Shown: positions 34,414-43,384 of the stretch, piece by piece
Position numbering within the stretch: position 1 is the stretch's first letter
Layout of the letters: each line of letters opens with the position of its first letter
NCBI RefSeq assembly: GCF_900188335.1
Contig: NZ_FZOY01000010.1
Span: 1 to 64,000 of the forward strand
DNA: 64,000 nt
Direction: 5' to 3'
Origin: Tropicimonas sediminicola
GTDB lineage: Bacteria; Pseudomonadota; Alphaproteobacteria; Rhodobacterales; Rhodobacteraceae
Program-made: the position numbers and the translations under genes
Notes under the pieces: model-generated
The model's database searches: none
What the model was told of the DNA's origin: nothing
What the model saw: only the letters and a program-made list of their open reading frames with translations

Positions 34414-35301
34414 TCACCCCCTCCCGAACAGACCCTGCGGCCGCCACAGAAGAACAGCGAGGAAGATCGCGAATGTCGCGGCGAGTGTCAGTCCGGGATC
34501 TATCGCGGTGGCGACGAACGTCTCCACGAGGCCAAGCGCGAAACCGGCCGCAAGCGCACCCGCGACATTGCCAACACCGCCCATGATGACGATCACCAGC
34601 GCCTTCATTGTGAAGATGACGCCGTCATTGGCGGAGAAGGTCTGGTACATGGCGATGGTGGCGCCACCCGTTGCGGCCAGCGCGGTGCCCAGCGCAAAGC
34701 CCTGCCGGGCCACCCGGTTCACGTCGATGCCGACGAGCGGAGCAGAGCCTGGCGTCTGCGCGACCGCACGCAGGGTAAGCCCCCAGCGTGTTCGCGCCAG
34801 CGCGACTACAAGCGCGCCACCCGCGGTCACGCAGATTGCGAAGGCGATGAGGCGATTGAGGGCGACCGGCACGCCGAAGACAGACACGCCGCGGTCGAGG
34901 TAGGAGATCGATGTGAAGTTCGAGCCGAAGGCTACGAGCAGGACACCCTGGATCAGGAACAGGAGGCCGAAAGTGGCGAGGATAGAATCGACTTCCAGCC
35001 TCCCGCCTGCGCCAGAGCGCGCGACGAGCGGGCGCATCATTACTGCGTAAAGAAACCAGCCCACCACGTAACCCGCCGGAGCGATCATCACGATCGCGGC
35101 GATGGGCGACAGGCCGGTTGCACGGAACAGCGCGACGAGGACGAAAGCAGCCGCCAAGGTCAACTCGCCATAGGCAAGATTCATGATCCGGCTGATGCCG
35201 TACTGAAGGGTCAGGCCCAGGGCCAGGAGCGCATAGGTGCCGCCCAGCACCAGGCCGAGAATAAGTATCGTCACAAGTGTTTTTTCCTGTCGCCGGAACA
35301 T
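34414..35301 (-). CDS. LivH-type ABC transporter permease
   Basis: A 295-residue permease of the LivH family: ALLALGLTLQYGISRIMNLAYGEL near the N-terminus, TRWGLTLRAVAQTPGSAPLVGID as the ATPase-contact loop and MKALVIVIMGGVGNVAGALAAGFALG in the C-terminal half (each read in parts). Start at 35301 is used; translation could also begin slightly downstream. It lies ~40 bases after the binding-protein gene. Confidence 0.9.
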   Translation of the reverse strand: MFRRQEKTLVTILILGLVLGGTYALLALGLTLQYGISRIMNLAYGELTLAAAFVLVALFRATGLSPIAAIVMIAPAGYVVGWFLYAVMMRPLVARSGAGGRLEVDSILATFGLLFLIQGVLLVAFGSNFTSISYLDRGVSVFGVPVALNRLIAFAICVTAGGALVVALARTRWGLTLRAVAQTPGSAPLVGIDVNRVARQGFALGTALAATGGATIAMYQTFSANDGVIFTMKALVIVIMGGVGNVAGALAAGFALGLVETFVATAIDPGLTLAATFAIFLAVLLWRPQGLFGRG

Positions 35302-35344
35302 GATGCGGGCCGGCTCCGGCCCGCATCGGAATGGATCGCCGGTC

Positions 35345-36562
35345 CTACCAGTCGGGTTTCGGGATCATCGGTTCGGAGGCCCCTGCCCGATCGGCCGGGT
35401 TGATTGCGCGGAAAGAGCCACCCTGCCACTGGCCAACCCACCACAGGTCGCGCAACTGGTTGTCCTCTAGCTTGACCTCGCCGACGACCGTGTCGAAACT
35501 GCCGGTCGAGATTTCCGCGGCGAGCGCCTCGTGATCCAGGCCAACGCGCGCGACAGCCTGTTCGAGTATCTGAAGTGACGCATAGGTGATCGCGCTGGCC
35601 CAGCTGTCGGGCGGGTTGCCGACAATCTCGGTATGGCGCGCGAAATAGTCCTGAACCGCAAGGCTGTCGGCGTCGACGCCACCAATTGCCATCACGCCTT
35701 CGGCCTTTCCGTCGGCGATGCCGGGATAGATCGGGAAGGCCCCACCTACGGAGATGTAGAATACTTTTGGGTTGTAGCCCATCGACTGCGCCGTCTTGGT
35801 CATGCCGAAGCTGCCCGGCGGGTAGGAAAAGGCAACGAAACTGTCGGCACCCGAGGCCTGCGCCTCGCTCAGGATCGCGGCGAAGTCCGAAGTGCCGAGC
35901 GGGTAGCTCTCGTCGTAGACGAGCTCGAACCCGGCTTCCTCGAAGGCTGGCCGCGCCCCGTTGATCAGGTCGATCCCGAAACCGTCCGCGACCGAGACAG
36001 CCGCGATCTTGTCATTGATCGTTCCAGCGTCCCGCGCCGCGGCAAGGACATCGACAAGGCCCTTGGCATAGTCGTGCCCACCGCCAAGGAGCCAGAAACT
36101 CCTGTCCCAGCGTTTCACGAACTCGGGCGCCTTGTCGGTCACGGCCGTCACCGCAAGCTGCGGATAGCCGAACCGTGCGAAGAGCGGGGCGACCGCGAGG
36201 TTAGAGCCTGTGCCCCAGGGTGGCAGGATAAGGTCAACCTCGTCCTGGCTCGCCAACCGTTCGATGGCACGCACAAGATCCTCGTTGGAGGAGCGATTGT
36301 CGTATTCGACGACCTCGATCATCTTTCTCGATCCGTCGGGCATCGCCAGACCACCGGCTTCGTTGACGGTCTTCACCCAAAGCTCGTAATTCGGGATCGT
36401 AGTGATGCCCGCGCCGGTCGCGTTTGGCCCGGTCCGGGCCACTGCATAGCCGATCGTGACCTTGTCGTCCTGAGCTCCCGAGGGGCCAGCCAGAAGGGCG
36501 GCCGCAGCCGTCGAACAAATGGCAATGGCGCGCAGCGTCACGCGCCGCGAAATATCGGTCAT
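35345..36562 (-). CDS. Periplasmic substrate-binding protein of Liv-type ABC transporter
   Basis: A 405-residue LivK-like (Peripla_BP_6) binding protein. The signal sequence contains a twin-arginine-like stretch (SRRVTLRAI) followed by a hydrophobic core and cleavage near PSGAQD. The mature protein begins VTIGYAVARTGPNATG and carries VEVVEYDNRSSNEDLV. Length fits the aromatic/amide-binding subgroup. ATG at 36562 is chosen because of GGGAGGACACC directly before it. It heads the liv-like operon that ends in the aldehyde dehydrogenase. Confidence 0.9.
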   Translation of the reverse strand: MTDISRRVTLRAIAICSTAAAALLAGPSGAQDDKVTIGYAVARTGPNATGAGITTIPNYELWVKTVNEAGGLAMPDGSRKMIEVVEYDNRSSNEDLVRAIERLASQDEVDLILPPWGTGSNLAVAPLFARFGYPQLAVTAVTDKAPEFVKRWDRSFWLLGGGHDYAKGLVDVLAAARDAGTINDKIAAVSVADGFGIDLINGARPAFEEAGFELVYDESYPLGTSDFAAILSEAQASGADSFVAFSYPPGSFGMTKTAQSMGYNPKVFYISVGGAFPIYPGIADGKAEGVMAIGGVDADSLAVQDYFARHTEIVGNPPDSWASAITYASLQILEQAVARVGLDHEALAAEISTGSFDTVVGEVKLEDNQLRDLWWVGQWQGGSFRAINPADRAGASEPMIPKPDW

Positions 36563-36675
36563 GGTGTCCTCCCTTGCGGCCCATCCCGCGGGCCTGTTCT
36601 TTCGCGCCGTCCCCGCTTTCCTCCCCGCGAAGCCGACCGCTGTAATAGCGTAGACTGAAGCGAGACTTGCAGAAA

Positions 36676-36707
36676 TGCACTCATGCGGCCAAGAATTGCA
36701 CCTATGC
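36676..36707 (+). promoter_or_regulatory. Direct-repeat operator candidate for the AraC regulator
   Basis: TGCACTCATGC (36676-36686) and TGCACCTATGC (36697-36707) form an imperfect 11-base direct repeat with a 21-base period, two helical turns. It sits between the divergent binding-protein and AraC genes. Tandem sites of this spacing are typical for AraC-family activators. Confidence 0.55.
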
Positions 36708-36744
36708 TGTGCCGGACCTCTCTTCTGTCGCGTGGAAATCGGAC

Positions 36745-37620
36745 ATGCCCCAATCCCTGACAGGCGCATCGTCTCGACAGTCGACAGCGCGCATACATCA
36801 CATACGGAGCCCGCTGACCCGTGTAGGACTGTCCCTGCCGGAAGGCTCGGCTTACCTGCTACGGATCGCCGCCGGGCAGGTTCACCTGCGAGACACGGCC
36901 GGAGGGGATCGTGGCACCTTCGACGGCCCGCGCCTCATATTGCGCCCTGAGGCAGCGGACCGGGAACTGGTCGCCGAAGGCGGCACGCGGGCGAGTATCG
37001 TTGCGATGCCTGCCCTCGCGCTCGCCGCGGCGCTTCCGACGACACCGCTTGGCGAGCAAATCCGCCGGACGCTTGGGCAGGATCAGTCATTTCCCTACGC
37101 TGCCGGAGGGCAGATCGATACCCTGATCCAGGGATTGGAGATGGAACGCGCCGAGGCCGAACCCGCGGCGTATGTGGCCGCCGGGCACTACCTGTCGCTG
37201 TTGCTGGTTCAGCTATGGCGATTGGCGCGGGCCGATCTTGCCGCGCATGGGCGGGCACCGCAGGGCCTCGCGGAGCGGTTCGTCCTGCTGGCCGGCCAGA
37301 GGCTGCGCGAACATATGGCGGTTGGCGACTATGCGCAGGCACTGGGAGTAAGCCGAGACCGCTTGGGGACGGCGGTGCGTCGAGCTACCGGGCATTCGCC
37401 GCAATCCTACTTGCATCTGCTTCTGATCCGGGAGGCATCGGAACTTCTGACCAATACCGGCATGCCAGTCGGCCAGATCGCATTTCGGCTTGGTTTCTCG
37501 GATCCCGCCTATTTCACCCGGTTCTTCACCCGACACCGAGGCGAGAGCCCCGCCCGGTTCCGCCGCACAGCAAAGGCACGCCGGGAGAAGGGTGAGTTGT
37601 CATATGCGGCCTGGCCATGA
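36745..37620 (+). CDS. AraC-family transcriptional regulator
   Basis: A 291-residue regulator with the AraC helix-turn-helix pair at its C-terminus (ALGVSRDRLGTAVRRATG, then GFSDPAYFTRFFTRHRGESP). The N-terminal ~170 residues resemble the AraC-binding-like cupin domain of the AraC/XylS aromatic-compound regulators. It diverges from the liv-like operon and probably activates it in response to the imported compound. The start at 36745 is tentative: the ribosome-binding site is weak, and an in-frame Met 26 codons earlier overlaps the operator repeats. Confidence 0.85.
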   Translation: MPQSLTGASSRQSTARIHHIRSPLTRVGLSLPEGSAYLLRIAAGQVHLRDTAGGDRGTFDGPRLILRPEAADRELVAEGGTRASIVAMPALALAAALPTTPLGEQIRRTLGQDQSFPYAAGGQIDTLIQGLEMERAEAEPAAYVAAGHYLSLLLVQLWRLARADLAAHGRAPQGLAERFVLLAGQRLREHMAVGDYAQALGVSRDRLGTAVRRATGHSPQSYLHLLLIREASELLTNTGMPVGQIAFRLGFSDPAYFTRFFTRHRGESPARFRRTAKARREKGELSYAAWP

Positions 37621-38197
37621 CACAGCGCGATCGAAGTGACCAATGAACCGTCATACGATCGGAACTCACCCAAAGGACAATGGCATCTCCGCATGGCGAA
37701 GAAGGCGTTGGACGCGATTGAAACGAACGGCTGTTCACCAGCCAATTTGTACCTTGCCGCGGCTACGACGGATGCACGCTTTGGAAGAAGTATGCACCCG
37801 GGTTGTCCATCGGCACCGATTGAGGACGTCGTCCCCTCAGTTGCCAGAACTCCCGTTAAACACCAGGAGCTTGCCTCGAAACCGACTGGAAAGGCCGCGG
37901 ACAATTTGCGGGATAGCGAATGTGCCAGCGTCCCCCTGTGTAGTGTGCAAACGGCCACAATGCGCGCGTTTACGTTGTCGCAACATAAACGACAGTCCTA
38001 ACTCAAGGGTGATCACCAGCAGGCGAAACGCCTCCCGCATCCCGGCCTAAGATGGATTGAAAATCCTCGTGCCGGTGGTTCGACTCCGCCCCCCCTCACC
38101 ACTTACATCAACAATGTCTGCGACGTTCATGATGATCCAGGCCGGCCGCATTGGGATCGTTGACCGGCCGACGGAGTGGCCGCCCTTTCGCAGCTGC
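37621..38197. other. Intergenic region containing a tRNA fragment
   Basis: About 580 bases between the AraC gene and the convergent dehydratase gene. Two overlapping plus-strand frames of 121 and 135 codons occur, but neither shows a recognised domain or clear ribosome-binding site, and they contradict each other. The one recognisable element is the tRNA-Phe 3' half at 38053-38101. The base composition is somewhat less GC-rich than that of the flanking genes. Confidence 0.5.
38053..38101 (+). pseudogene. 3' half of a tRNA-Phe (GAA), possible attachment-site remnant
   Basis: The sequence reads as a tRNA 3' half: a partial anticodon arm GGA-TTGAAAA-TCC with anticodon GAA, variable GTGCC, T-arm GGTGG-TTCGACT-CCGCC (38074-38090), acceptor strand CCCCCTC (38091-38097), discriminator A and encoded CCA (38099-38101). 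It closely follows alphaproteobacterial tRNA-Phe. Upstream there is no D-arm and no GAGGGGG 5' acceptor strand, and only three base pairs of the anticodon stem remain. It is thus a fragment, like those left by integrases that target tRNA 3' ends. Confidence 0.65.
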
Positions 38198-40093
38198 CTA
38201 GCGGCGGGGCATACCCGCTGGCCTGGAAAGCCGCTTCAGCGCCGCTGTGCGATAGGGCGCGTTCGGCGCGCCGTAGCCGTCATAGCCGCCTCGTCGCTCG
38301 ATGATCTCGAAGAAGAACCCGTCGCCGTAAGGGCGCGAGTAGAGTTGGAAATACGACCCGCCAGCGCCGTCCTCGTCGTAGAGGATGTTGGCGGCCCTGA
38401 GCGCAGCCACGAAATCGCTCGTCAGCCCGAACCGCGACTCGATCTCTCCATAGTAGTTGGTCGGAATCGGCAGGCTCTCGAAGCCGTTCGCGGCAAGCTT
38501 TTCGGCGGTCGCGAAGATGTCCGAGGTCGCGAAGGCAAGGTGCTGCACCGAGGATCCGAAGCTGTCGGACACGAACCGTCCGGCGAAGGTGCGGTGGGTG
38601 TCTACCCCGTTCAGTGTGATGCGGATCGCCCCGTCGGCGCTTTGCAGCGCCCGCGAATGCACGATCCCGCCCGGGTCGGCCACGTCCACCTCGGGCGCCT
38701 TCTCGATCTCGAAGATCGAGGTGTAGAACAGCGCCCAGGTCAGCATTTCCTCGTGCTTCATCACCTGCGCCACGTGGTCGATACGGGTCAATCCGGTCGG
38801 GCTGGCGGCGACATCCGCGTCCACCGGCTTGAATTCCGCCTCCCAGACACGGCCGAGTTCCGAGGACGTGTCGAGGAAATGCAGGACCGAGCCGCCGACG
38901 CCGCGCACCGCCGGAATATCCAGTTCCCCGGCGCCGAGCGGCTGGGCGAAGAGGTTTGCGCCAAGGGCGCGGGCACGCTCTACCGTGGCGCCGGCGTCCT
39001 CGACCATAAGGCCGATATCACAGACGCTGGTGCCATGCATGACATAGGAGGAATGGGCAAAGCCCTCCTGCTCGGTGTTGATCACGATGTTGATGCTGCC
39101 CTGCCGCCAGAGCGACACGGATTTCGCGATATGCCGGGCGACGCGCTCGAAGCCGAGGGTGTGCAGCATCTGCCCCAGCGTCTCGGCCTCCGCGTCGCTG
39201 GCGGAAAACTCGACGAACTCGACGCCATTGACCCGCCCTTTCGGCGGCATGTCCGGCAGCGTGATCTGCCTCGCCGGCTCGGCGCGCTTCAGCTGGTCGG
39301 CGAGGTAGATCAGCGAGCGGTGTCCGTCGAGCGCCGCGATCCGGGCACTGCTGCCGCGTAGCTGGTCGTTGAGGATCTCGAGGCTGAACGGTCCGTCGTA
39401 GCCGGTCACGGAGACGGCGCGGAGGAAATCGAGCAACGGCAGATCGCCCTCGCCCGGCATCACGCGGAAGTGCCGGGACATATATTCCAGGTCCATCGCG
39501 ATCATCGGTGCGTCGGAGAGCTGGACGTGGAAGATGCGGTCGCCCGGGATCGCGCGGATGCCGCCCGGATCGACCTTCTTGGCCAGCGTGTGGAAGGAAT
39601 CGAGGATCAGCCCGACCGCGGGATGGTCCGCCCGGCGCACCACCTCCCAGGCATCGCGGTAGTCGGAGACGAAACGCCCCCAGGAGCGCGCCTCGTAGCC
39701 GATCCGCATGCCGCGCGCCGCGGCACGCTCGCCAAGCTCGCCAAAATCCGCCGCGAAGCGGTCGACACCGCCCAGGCTTTCGGAATGGGTGGTGGAGCTG
39801 ACCAGCAGCAGGTCGGTGCCCAGCTCTTCCATCAAGTCGAAACGGCGCTCGATCCGGTCGAAGGCCTTGGCGCGAAGCGGCTCAGGCAGGCCCTCGAAAT
39901 CGCGCACCGGCTGGAACAGGTCGATCTTCAACCCGTGGTCGCGGACCATCTCGCCGATCTCGGTGGGCGAGCCGCTGTAGGCGATGAAATCCTGCTCGAA
40001 AATCTCGATGCCGTCGAAACCGGCCCCCGCGATGGCAGTCAGCTTGTCGCGCAGGTCGCCGGCAATCGAAACGGTGGCAATGGAGGTCTTCAT
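38198..40093 (-). CDS. quiC: 3-Dehydroshikimate dehydratase (QuiC-type, TIM barrel plus HPPD-like domain)
   Basis: A 631-residue two-domain protein. The N-terminal ~280 residues form a sugar-epimerase-like TIM barrel (FDGIEIFEQDFIAYSG near the start; metal ligands likely in LGLILDSFHTL, FHVQLSDAP and FSLEILND). The C-terminal ~330 residues resemble 4-hydroxyphenylpyruvate dioxygenase with the His-His-Glu triad visible in RIDHVAQVMKH, VQHLAFATSD and FFEIIERRGG. This architecture is that of bacterial 3-dehydroshikimate dehydratases (QuiC1 group), which make protocatechuate from 3-dehydroshikimate. The product would feed the beta-ketoadipate pathway. It lies downstream of the ThDP enzyme in a minus-strand cluster; a shikimate/quinate dehydrogenase-like gene lies 13 kb away. 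Confidence 0.85.
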   Translation of the reverse strand: MKTSIATVSIAGDLRDKLTAIAGAGFDGIEIFEQDFIAYSGSPTEIGEMVRDHGLKIDLFQPVRDFEGLPEPLRAKAFDRIERRFDLMEELGTDLLLVSSTTHSESLGGVDRFAADFGELGERAAARGMRIGYEARSWGRFVSDYRDAWEVVRRADHPAVGLILDSFHTLAKKVDPGGIRAIPGDRIFHVQLSDAPMIAMDLEYMSRHFRVMPGEGDLPLLDFLRAVSVTGYDGPFSLEILNDQLRGSSARIAALDGHRSLIYLADQLKRAEPARQITLPDMPPKGRVNGVEFVEFSASDAEAETLGQMLHTLGFERVARHIAKSVSLWRQGSINIVINTEQEGFAHSSYVMHGTSVCDIGLMVEDAGATVERARALGANLFAQPLGAGELDIPAVRGVGGSVLHFLDTSSELGRVWEAEFKPVDADVAASPTGLTRIDHVAQVMKHEEMLTWALFYTSIFEIEKAPEVDVADPGGIVHSRALQSADGAIRITLNGVDTHRTFAGRFVSDSFGSSVQHLAFATSDIFATAEKLAANGFESLPIPTNYYGEIESRFGLTSDFVAALRAANILYDEDGAGGSYFQLYSRPYGDGFFFEIIERRGGYDGYGAPNAPYRTAALKRLSRPAGMPRR

Positions 40094-40149
40094 CGCTTCT
40101 CCCTTTCAGAGCGCGGGCGGCGGCGGACACCCGCGCCGCCCGTCATGTG

Positions 40150-41946
40150 TCAATCGGTCGACACGTGGCCAGCATTGCCGTCCGGTGAGTAGATGTCGAG
40201 GATGTTCCAGTGGCCAGACGTGGGTGTCGGGTTGTTGATCATCGCGACGTCGATCACCGTTGGCCGGCCGCTGGCGATCGCCGCCTCCAAGGCCGGCCTG
40301 AAGCCCGCCGCCGAGGTCACGCGCACGCCGTCGCAGCCGTAGGCCCGGGCGATCATCGCATAGTCCGGCGTCTGCTCCTCGGGTTCCGCAGCCCGTGGGA
40401 AGGTCGTGCCGTGGGTGAGGCCGTAGTTCGCCTTCTGCAGCCCGGCGATGGTGCCGTAGGCATTGTTGTTCATGATGATCCAGACAACCGGCGCGTTTTC
40501 CGCCGCCGCCGTGGCCAGCATCGCCGGATTCTGCCCGAAGCCGCCGTCGCCGACGAGGCTGATCACCACCCGCTCGGGCGCCGCGATCTTGGCGCCGATG
40601 GCCGCCGGCGGGCCGAAGCCCATGGTGGCGAAGCCGCCGGGGATCAGGATCGTGCCGGGCTCGTAGATGTCGAACTGCTGCGCGACGCCGTTCTTGTTCC
40701 AGCCCACATCCGAGGTGAGGATCGCGTCGCGCGGCATCGCCGCCCGCAGGTCGGCCAGGATGCGCTCCGGCATCATCGGGAAAGCGTCGGAGCGTTGCAT
40801 CTCGGCGTTCGTCTCGGCGAAAGCCGTACGCTCTGCTGCGATCCGCTCCGCCAGCCCCGGTACCTTGCGGCCTTCGGGCAGCATCTCGCGCGCCACCCGG
40901 TTCAGGACCTTGAGCGCGGCTTTCAGATCCGCCACCACGCCGATCTCGGTCGGGTAGTTGCGGCCGATCTCCTGCGGCTCGATGTCGATGTGGATGAGCT
41001 TCGAGCCGTCCTCGCCTATGTTGAAGGTGTACTCGGGATACCACGACGAGCAGTCGGCCTCCTTGAAGCGGGTGCCGAGGCCAAGGATCCAGTCAGCGGC
41101 CAGCGTCTGCGCGTTGGTGAACTTCATGCCCCAGAAACCTGTCATGCCGAGAACCAGCGGGTGATCGTCCGGCAGGACGCCCTTGCCCATGAGCGAATGG
41201 GCCACCGGGATCTGCATGTGGTCGACAAAGTCCCGCAGCTCGCCGTAGGCCCGCGCGAGGGCCACGCCTCCGCCGACGTAGAGCAGCGGCGACGTGGCGG
41301 CGGCCAGCCGGGCGACGATCTCGCGCGCGGTCTCGTCGTCGATCGACGGCTTGGCAAGCGCCTTGGTGTTTCCGTTCAGCCTGTCCCAGAGCGCCACGTC
41401 GATCTCGGCTGAAAAGATGTCCATCGGCACGTTCACCAGCACCGGGCCGGGCTGACCGCTCTCGGCCAGCAGGAACGCCTTTTCGAGGATCTCAGGCAGC
41501 AATTCCGGCGTATCGACCCGCCACGCCCGCTTCACGAACGGCCGGTAGATCTCGTACTGGCTGGCATCGGCATGCAGGTTCACCTCCTGGTGGGGGTGCT
41601 TGCCGTAGTAGTAGCTCGGGATGTCGCCTGCGATCACCACCATCGGGATGCAGTCGAGCGCGGCGTTGGCCACGCCGGTCGCGGCATTCGTCAGGCCGGG
41701 CGAGAGGTGCGAGAGCAGCACCGAGGCCTTGCCCGTCACCCGCGCGTAGCCGTCGGCGGCGTGGGCCGCGATCTGCTCGTGGCGGACGTTGATGAAGCGG
41801 ATCTTCGAATTGGCCAGCGACGAGAGCACCGCGATGTTGGTGTGCCCGCAGAGGCCGAAGATATGCTCGACGCCGCGCCGCTCGAGGTAGCGCACGATCT
41901 GGTTGGACATCAGGTCCTTGCCGGGGGCGATGTTGTCCTTCGCCAT
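40150..41946 (-). CDS. Thiamine diphosphate-dependent enzyme (acetolactate synthase-like family)
   Basis: A 598-residue ThDP enzyme with the usual three domains. The activating glutamate is in VRHEQIAAHAADGYAR, the central domain has LYVGGGVALA, and the Mg/ThDP motif is GDGGFGQNPAML...NNN. The sequence has no clear match to known decarboxylases or carboligases. It is not a typical acetolactate synthase (no regulatory subunit), and its N-terminus (VEHIFGLCGHTNIAVL) differs from sulfoacetaldehyde acetyltransferase. The ATG at 41946 overlaps the stop of the acylating aldehyde dehydrogenase, so the two enzymes probably act in sequence: the ThDP enzyme may generate or condense an aldehyde. Substrate unknown. 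Confidence 0.85.
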   Translation of the reverse strand: MAKDNIAPGKDLMSNQIVRYLERRGVEHIFGLCGHTNIAVLSSLANSKIRFINVRHEQIAAHAADGYARVTGKASVLLSHLSPGLTNAATGVANAALDCIPMVVIAGDIPSYYYGKHPHQEVNLHADASQYEIYRPFVKRAWRVDTPELLPEILEKAFLLAESGQPGPVLVNVPMDIFSAEIDVALWDRLNGNTKALAKPSIDDETAREIVARLAAATSPLLYVGGGVALARAYGELRDFVDHMQIPVAHSLMGKGVLPDDHPLVLGMTGFWGMKFTNAQTLAADWILGLGTRFKEADCSSWYPEYTFNIGEDGSKLIHIDIEPQEIGRNYPTEIGVVADLKAALKVLNRVAREMLPEGRKVPGLAERIAAERTAFAETNAEMQRSDAFPMMPERILADLRAAMPRDAILTSDVGWNKNGVAQQFDIYEPGTILIPGGFATMGFGPPAAIGAKIAAPERVVISLVGDGGFGQNPAMLATAAAENAPVVWIIMNNNAYGTIAGLQKANYGLTHGTTFPRAAEPEEQTPDYAMIARAYGCDGVRVTSAAGFRPALEAAIASGRPTVIDVAMINNPTPTSGHWNILDIYSPDGNAGHVSTD

Positions 41947-43352
41947 CACATGACCTCCGTGTTGTAGAACTCGCCGAAGAGTTCCTCGTCCGAAGGGCGA
42001 TCCATCGGGATCGGACGCGCCACCCATGTGACGTTCATGTAGTGCTTGAGCGACACGTTCTCGTTGGTGATGTTGCCGCCCCAGATGCCGCAGCCGAGCG
42101 ACGAGGTCATCGGCATACCGTTTTCGAAGCTGCCGGCATTGGCCTTGGACTGCGGCTGGCGAACCATCACGCGGGAGACCGGCGCGTTGGCGGCATGGCG
42201 CAGGATGCGATCCTCGTCGAAGGAATAGATGCCGCAGGAATGGCCCTTGCCGCCGACGTCGAAGATCGCCCGCACCTTGGCGAGCGCCTCGTCGAAGTCC
42301 CTGAACCGGTAGAGCGCCATGACCACGCAGAGCTTCTCGGAGGAGAACCGGTGCTCCGGGCCGATCTCGTCCTGCTCGACCATGATGAACTTGCGGTCTT
42401 GCGGGATCTCGAAGCCGGCGATCGCGGCGATGGTCTGGGCGGAGACGGCAACGGTGTTGATCGTCCGCCGGCCTTCGTCGTCCCAGAGCGCCTTCTCGAG
42501 CAGCGCCTTTTCCCCCGCGTCGCAGAGGTAGCCGCCCTCGGCCACCAGCGCGTCGCGCATCTGGTCGTAGACCTGGTCGGCGATCAGCAGGTTGCCGTCG
42601 GCCGAGCAGCCGGAGCCGAAATCCGAGGTCTTGGAGATCCGCGAGTTCATCGCCGCCTCGGCGATGTCGGCGGTCTCGTCAATCACCATGGTCGAGTTGC
42701 CCGCGCCGACGCCGTAGGCGGGCTTGCCGGAGCTGTAGGCGGCCCTGACCATCGGCTTGCCGCCGGTGGCCAACGTCAGGTCGCACTGCTCCATCAGATA
42801 TTGCGTCATCGGGATCGAGGGCTTCTCGACGCATTGGAACATGTCCGCGGGCGCGCCAAGCTTCTTCAGCGTCTCGCGCATCACCCGCACCATCTCGAAG
42901 GTGGTCGCCTTGGCGCGCGGGTGCGGCGAGAAGATCACCGCGTCCTTGCACTTTATCGCTAAGATCCCGGTCACCGGCGGCGTGAGCTCGGGGTTGGTCG
43001 TCGGGATCAGCGAGGCGATGACGCCGGCGGGCTTGGCGATCTTGGTCAGGCCCTTCTCCGGGTCCTCCTCGATCACCCCGACCGATTTCTGCCGAAGCGC
43101 GTCGCGCAGCACGCCGAGCACCTTGAAGCGCTTGCCGGCCCGCCCGGCGCGGTCTCCGATGCCGCTCTCGTCCACCCCCATCTGGGCGATGCGCACGAAG
43201 GTCGTCTCGTTGCCGCAGTTCCAGCCGAGCGCCCGGGCGAGCCGGTCCACCTGCTCCTGGTCGTAGTCCTTCATCTCCTCCATCGCCTTTCGGGCGCGGG
43301 CCAGCATCGCGTCGACCGTCGCGATTTCCTCGGGGGTGATGTCTCGTGCCAT
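41946..43352 (-). CDS. CoA-acylating aldehyde dehydrogenase (SauS/AdhE/EutE-like)
   Basis: A 468-residue enzyme of the acylating aldehyde dehydrogenase group, converting an aldehyde, CoA and NAD(P)+ to an acyl-CoA. Typical text includes VIASLIPTTNPELTPPV, FSPHPRAKATT, LATGGKPMVRAAYSSGKPA and YGVGAGNSTMVIDETADI. The catalytic cysteine is probably in KTSDFGSGCSADGN, where other members have ICASEQ. Sulfoacetaldehyde dehydrogenase is one relative, but assignment to that substrate would need more evidence. Start at 43352 follows AGGAGGAAACG. Its end overlaps the ThDP-enzyme start. Confidence 0.88.
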   Translation of the reverse strand: MARDITPEEIATVDAMLARARKAMEEMKDYDQEQVDRLARALGWNCGNETTFVRIAQMGVDESGIGDRAGRAGKRFKVLGVLRDALRQKSVGVIEEDPEKGLTKIAKPAGVIASLIPTTNPELTPPVTGILAIKCKDAVIFSPHPRAKATTFEMVRVMRETLKKLGAPADMFQCVEKPSIPMTQYLMEQCDLTLATGGKPMVRAAYSSGKPAYGVGAGNSTMVIDETADIAEAAMNSRISKTSDFGSGCSADGNLLIADQVYDQMRDALVAEGGYLCDAGEKALLEKALWDDEGRRTINTVAVSAQTIAAIAGFEIPQDRKFIMVEQDEIGPEHRFSSEKLCVVMALYRFRDFDEALAKVRAIFDVGGKGHSCGIYSFDEDRILRHAANAPVSRVMVRQPQSKANAGSFENGMPMTSSLGCGIWGGNITNENVSLKHYMNVTWVARPIPMDRPSDEELFGEFYNTEVM

Positions 43353-43384
43353 GTCGTTTCCTCCTGGTGTCCTGTGTGACGGCC

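Noticed and set aside
37636-38050. Two overlapping small frames (121 and 135 codons)
   Set aside because: No motif, weak initiation signals and mutual overlap in different frames; not supported as genes.
38053-38101. Functional tRNA-Phe gene
   Set aside because: No 5' acceptor strand or D-arm precedes it and the anticodon stem has only three pairs, so it cannot fold as a complete tRNA.
40150-43352. Sulfoacetaldehyde degradation (Xsc/SauS) cluster
   Set aside because: The ThDP enzyme's N-terminus does not match Xsc, and there is no phosphotransacetylase or sulfite exporter nearby; the acylating dehydrogenase alone is not specific enough.
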